A stretch of DNA of 16,385 nt from Nitrospinota bacterium (GTDB lineage: Bacteria; Tectomicrobia; Entotheonellia; J063): NCBI GenBank assembly GCA_003696125.1, contig RFHZ01000270.1, forward strand, positions 1 through 16,385, read 5' to 3'. The notes beneath the pieces are model-generated. The model saw only the letters and a program-made list of their open reading frames with translations, made no database searches and was not told the DNA's origin. A program made the position numbers and the translations under genes. Below, one piece after another: positions 13,523 to 16,385 of this stretch. Numbering within the stretch: the stretch's first letter is position 1; each line of letters starts with the position of its first letter.

Positions 13523-14533
13523 ATGTGGGGAGGAAGGAGACCATACCGGAGAGCAGGGCTCATCCTGGTCCTGCTGTTAGGAATCGGCTGGTGGCTTCCC
13601 CGGGCAGAAGGAGCGGTGAACATCTTTAGCGAGTCCCGCGAGCGTGCCTGGGGGAAAGAGGCCCATGCCGAAGTCCTGAAGACATACACCCCCTATGATA
13701 ATCCGGCCCTGCAACGCTACGTCAGCCAGGTGGGAGAGCGCATCGTCCGTAGCTCAGGCCGGGGCAGCTTCCGCTACCAGTTCCTGGTCCTCGATGATCC
13801 GAGCATCAACGCCTTTGCCCTCCCCGGTGGCTATGTTTACGTCATGCGGGGACTCCTGACCGAGTTGTCCAATGAGGCGGAACTGGCCGGAGTGCTTGCC
13901 CATGAGGTCGGACACGCCGCTTTGCATCATGCGGCCAAACAGTATACCCGGCTTTTGGGCTATAACTTCCTGACCCTGGGAGCTGCCGTAGCCGGCTCAG
14001 CCGCCGGCGGGGAAGGGGGGAAGATTGCGGTGGCGGCCTCCTCCCTCTTCCAGCAGATCCTGCTCGGGTACAGCCGGGAGTTTGAGTTGGAGGCGGATGA
14101 GTTTGCCCTGTTCGCCCTGCACCGGGCCGGCTATGACCCCCGTGCCTTCATCGATTTCATGCGGCACCTGCGCCTCAAGAACCGCCTGGAGGGTGTTGCT
14201 TACCACGGGTTTCAATCGACCCATCCTTCCATCCTGGAACGGATCGTCCAGGCAGAAACCCTGGCCAGCATCCTGGTCAGCAAAGGGGGAAGGTTAGAGA
14301 GGCGAAGCGAGGAGTACCTGGCTCATATCGATGGGTTAAAGTACGGCCAGAGCCGTGACCGCAGGTACCTCAAAATCTATACGGTGCAGGCCGGAGAGAC
14401 CTTGCAGGATATTGCCCAGAAGACGTTGGGAGATCGCCAGAAGACCTGGGAGATCGCTTTTGTGAATCGCTTGGAGGAGGACACTCCTCTCCAGGAAGGG
14501 GAGAAGTTGAAAGTGGTGCTACAGAAGGAGTGA
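13523..14533 (+). CDS. Periplasmic M48-family metalloprotease with a C-terminal LysM-like segment
   Basis: 336 residues. Residues 1-30 are a signal peptide (basic start, LILVLLLGIGWW, then RAEGA). The zinc site is HEVGH (127-131), with the third ligand Glu188 in ELEAD. NAFALPGGYVYVMRGLL (96-112) and STHPSILERI (232-241) are typical of BepA/LoiP/YggG-type proteases, which degrade misfolded outer-membrane proteins in the periplasm. Instead of the TPR domain of BepA, residues 284-332 resemble LysM: KIYTVQAGETLQDIA ... LQEGEKLKVV. This suggests peptidoglycan tethering, with moderate support. There is no lipobox. AAGGAGG lies five bases before ATG. The gene follows rng by 64 bases and ends three bases before the next start, so translation of the two is probably coupled. 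Confidence 0.9.
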   Translation: MWGGRRPYRRAGLILVLLLGIGWWLPRAEGAVNIFSESRERAWGKEAHAEVLKTYTPYDNPALQRYVSQVGERIVRSSGRGSFRYQFLVLDDPSINAFALPGGYVYVMRGLLTELSNEAELAGVLAHEVGHAALHHAAKQYTRLLGYNFLTLGAAVAGSAAGGEGGKIAVAASSLFQQILLGYSREFELEADEFALFALHRAGYDPRAFIDFMRHLRLKNRLEGVAYHGFQSTHPSILERIVQAETLASILVSKGGRLERRSEEYLAHIDGLKYGQSRDRRYLKIYTVQAGETLQDIAQKTLGDRQKTWEIAFVNRLEEDTPLQEGEKLKVVLQKE

Positions 14534-14536
14534 TCT

Positions 14537-15787
14537 ATGGCAAAGCAGGCCGATGTCCTGATCATTGGGGGAGGAGTGATCGGTGTTTGCGCCGCCTATT
14601 ATCTGGTGGAGCGGGGGAGGTCGGTCACCCTGGTGGAAAAGGGGGAGATCTGTTCCGGGAGTTCCTATGGGAACGCAGGGCTGATCGTGCCGAGTCACAG
14701 CGTGCCCTTGGCCGCTCCCGGTGTCATCAAAAAGGGACTCCGCTGGATGTTCAACCCGGAGAGCCCTTTTTATATCAAGTTTCGACTCGATCCCGCTCTC
14801 TGGCGCTGGCTCTGGCGGTTTCGGGCCGCCTGCAACACGACCCACATGCACCGGGCGATGCCGGTAATCCGGGACCTCAGTCTCTCTAGCATCGCCTTAT
14901 ACGAAGAGCTGGCCGCTTTAGAAGGACTGGAGTTCGGCTACCAGCGCAGGGGATCACTCTACCTCTTCCGGACCCAGGCGGGCTATGCAGAAGGGAAAGA
15001 GGAGGCGCATCTCCTCGAGCAGATCGGTGTGACCGTGAAGATATTAGAGGGGAGTGCCTTGCGAGAGCTGGAGCCAGAGATAGAATCTACGGCCATCGGG
15101 GGGATCTATTTCCCGGACGATGCCCATCTGAACCCGGCCTCTTTTGTGCGAGGGTTGGCCACCTTTGTGGCTCAAAAAGGGGGAACCCTTTGGGAACAGA
15201 CCGAAGTGCTGGGGTTTGAAACCCACGACCGCCGTATCGTCAGGGTACAGACGACACGAGGAGACTTCTCTCCCCAGCAGGTAGTGCTGGCCGGAGGCTC
15301 CTGGTCTCCGCTCCTGGCCAGAGACCTCCACTTCTCCCTCCCTATTCAACCGGCGAAAGGCTATAGCATCACGGTGAAGCGTCCCACGCCTTGCCCGGGC
15401 ATCCCCCTGATGCTGAGCGAGGCCAAGGTGGCCGTAACGCCGCTGGGGGAGATGCTCCGCTTTGCCGGAACCCTGGAGCTGGCCGGACTCGATCTCTCCA
15501 TCAATCGCCGGCGGGTGTCTGCCATCCTGCGGGCCATTCCCCAGTACCTCCCGCAGTGGAAGGAGTTCGAGATCCTCGAGATCTGGCGGGGACTGCGTCC
15601 CTGTACCCCTGACGGCCTCCCCTGTATCGGCCCCGCTCCCACTTGCGAAAACCTGATCGTTGCCGCCGGCCATGCCATGATCGGCATCTCTCTGGGACCT
15701 ATCACCGGAAAGCTCGTGGCCCAGCTCCTTACCGGCGAGACCCCGGACTTTGACCTGGCTCCCCTGCGTGTCGAGCGTTTTGCCTGA
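14537..15787 (+). CDS. FAD-dependent D-amino-acid dehydrogenase-like oxidoreductase (DadA family)
   Basis: 416 residues. The N-terminal Rossmann motif is IIGGGVIG (9-16), ending in VEKG at 33-36. SSYGNAGLIVPSH (42-54) matches the DadA pattern GNAG-x-I-x-P. FNPESPFYIKFRLDP, the later WRGLRPCTPDGLPCIG (350-365) and GHAMIGISLGPITG (378-391) are the substrate and C-terminal flavin regions of the DAO superfamily. DadA oxidises D-amino acids to 2-oxo acids and ammonia, passing electrons to the respiratory chain. The length fits DadA (about 415-435) better than the glycine oxidase ThiO (about 370). Relatives acting on hydroxyproline or sarcosine cannot be excluded. AAGGAG lies inside the end of the M48 gene; the gap is three bases. 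It ends seven bases from the convergent SDR gene. Confidence 0.85.
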   Translation: MAKQADVLIIGGGVIGVCAAYYLVERGRSVTLVEKGEICSGSSYGNAGLIVPSHSVPLAAPGVIKKGLRWMFNPESPFYIKFRLDPALWRWLWRFRAACNTTHMHRAMPVIRDLSLSSIALYEELAALEGLEFGYQRRGSLYLFRTQAGYAEGKEEAHLLEQIGVTVKILEGSALRELEPEIESTAIGGIYFPDDAHLNPASFVRGLATFVAQKGGTLWEQTEVLGFETHDRRIVRVQTTRGDFSPQQVVLAGGSWSPLLARDLHFSLPIQPAKGYSITVKRPTPCPGIPLMLSEAKVAVTPLGEMLRFAGTLELAGLDLSINRRRVSAILRAIPQYLPQWKEFEILEIWRGLRPCTPDGLPCIGPAPTCENLIVAAGHAMIGISLGPITGKLVAQLLTGETPDFDLAPLRVERFA

Positions 15788-15794
15788 GGCCGGG

Positions 15795-16385
15795 CTAACG
15801 GATGGTATACCCGCCATCGACCACCAGGGAGATGCCGGTGATCCAGGAGGCATCGTCTGAAGCCAGGAAGAGAACCGCCTTGGCAATGTCTTCCGGCTTG
15901 CCCAGCCGACCGAGCGGGTAATCCTTCACCCATTCCGGCACCTTATCCTCCCAGCGCTCTCCCGGCTTGAGCCGGCTCAAGGGCATCGGGGTTTCTACCA
16001 GACCGGGACAGACACAGTTGACCCGGATTCCATAGGGAGCATAGTCGAGGGCCATGCTCTTGGTCAAGGTGATGATGGCGCCTTTAGAGGCGTGATAGGA
16101 GGCGTTGTTCGGTGCGGCGACAAAGCCGGAGATGGAAGAGTTGTTGATGATGCTCCCCCCTCCGGCTTTGATCATCTGGGGAATGGCAAAGCGGGAGACG
16201 AGAAAGGTTCCCTTCAGATTGGTCTCGATGACCCGATCCCAGTCGGCAATCGTCGTATCGGTGAGGTTGGTCCGATCGATCACCCCGGCGTTGTTGAAGA
16301 GGATATCCAAACGCCCAAACGCCTCTACGGTTGCCTGGACCAGCCGTTCTGCCTCTGCTTCTCTCCGCACATCGGTGGGAACGGC
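15795..16385 (-). CDS. Short-chain dehydrogenase/reductase (SDR), start outside the window
   Basis: 196 C-terminal residues are visible; the frame is open to the last base and continues past it, so the N-terminal GxxxGxG nucleotide motif and the true start lie outside. The visible part is a classical SDR: DILFNNAG (27-34), ETNLKGTF with the catalytic Asn, Ser84 in NNSSISG, the YHASK pair (Tyr97, Lys101), VNCVCPGLVETPM and the end PEDIAKAVLFLASDDASWITGISLVVDGGY. It uses NAD(P)H to interconvert an alcohol and a carbonyl. The family resembles 3-oxoacyl-ACP reductase/glucose dehydrogenase types; the substrate cannot be deduced. It converges on the dadA-like gene with a seven-base gap. Confidence 0.93.
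   Translation of the reverse strand, partial: AVPTDVRREAEAERLVQATVEAFGRLDILFNNAGVIDRTNLTDTTIADWDRVIETNLKGTFLVSRFAIPQMIKAGGGSIINNSSISGFVAAPNNASYHASKGAIITLTKSMALDYAPYGIRVNCVCPGLVETPMPLSRLKPGERWEDKVPEWVKDYPLGRLGKPEDIAKAVLFLASDDASWITGISLVVDGGYTIR

Noticed and set aside
14537-15787. Calling the flavoprotein ThiO (glycine oxidase) because thi genes are nearby
   Set aside because: The GNAG/FNPESP segments and the 416-residue length fit DadA better, and it is not in the riboswitch-controlled operon.

Overview
The window reads as an ordinary chromosomal stretch of a GC-rich, double-membraned (diderm) bacterium. The reasons are: a solute-binding protein with a cleavable signal peptide but no lipobox Cys, a periplasmic BepA/LoiP-like M48 protease, an RNase E/G homologue, UppP, and sigma70-like promoters with 17-18 bp spacers. 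I cannot name the lineage from sequence alone. There are no tRNA or rRNA genes, insertion sequences, prophage genes or CRISPR arrays. Sixteen protein-coding genes are supported; two of them run off the window ends.

Layout. (1) 1-1025, minus: uppP (undecaprenyl-diphosphatase) followed by the N-terminus of a CDP-alcohol phosphatidyltransferase, a small envelope-lipid operon. (2) 1026-1319: a divergent control region with a promoter for each direction. (3) 1320-6803, plus: a complete five-gene dipeptide/oligopeptide ABC importer (binding protein, two permeases, two ATPases) with tight or overlapping junctions. (4) 6800-9524, plus: a strong-looking promoter overlaps the last ATPase stop codon and leads to an unusual protein, an SCP2-type thiolase fold fused to a DUF35 OB domain and a basic tail, in which both expected catalytic cysteines are missing. 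Two small coiled-coil proteins follow; the first overlaps the fusion gene and the second carries TPR repeats. (5) 9554-11498, minus: thiS-thiG-thiE under a textbook TPP riboswitch with a transcription terminator as expression platform. (6) 11532-15787, plus: an RNase E/G gene with a structured leader, then an M48 metalloprotease with a LysM-like C-terminus, translationally close to a D-amino-acid dehydrogenase-like flavoprotein. (7) 15795-16385, minus: a short-chain dehydrogenase whose start lies outside the window.

How the parts work together. The Dpp-type importer brings peptides across the inner membrane using paired ATPases that both keep the four-Cys C-terminal iron-sulfur motif. The thi genes make the thiazole sulfur carrier, the thiazole phosphate and thiamine phosphate, and are switched off by TPP through premature termination. 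UppP recycles the lipid carrier for cell-wall synthesis.

The most unusual item is the thiolase-DUF35 fusion. It keeps the HDxF and GHP histidines of the family but has Ser83 where the nucleophilic Cys should be and Ala280 where the HDCF Cys should be. It is therefore probably not a conventional thiolase. Thiolase-like/DUF35 pairs that act as acyl-CoA aldolases are known, and this looks like a single-chain relative. Its two coiled-coil neighbours have no assigned function. The other items worth a second look are RNA-level: the riboswitch expression platform, which has a visible competing hairpin, and the rne leader, where a repeated GGTCACCA could alternate pairing next to the ribosome binding site.
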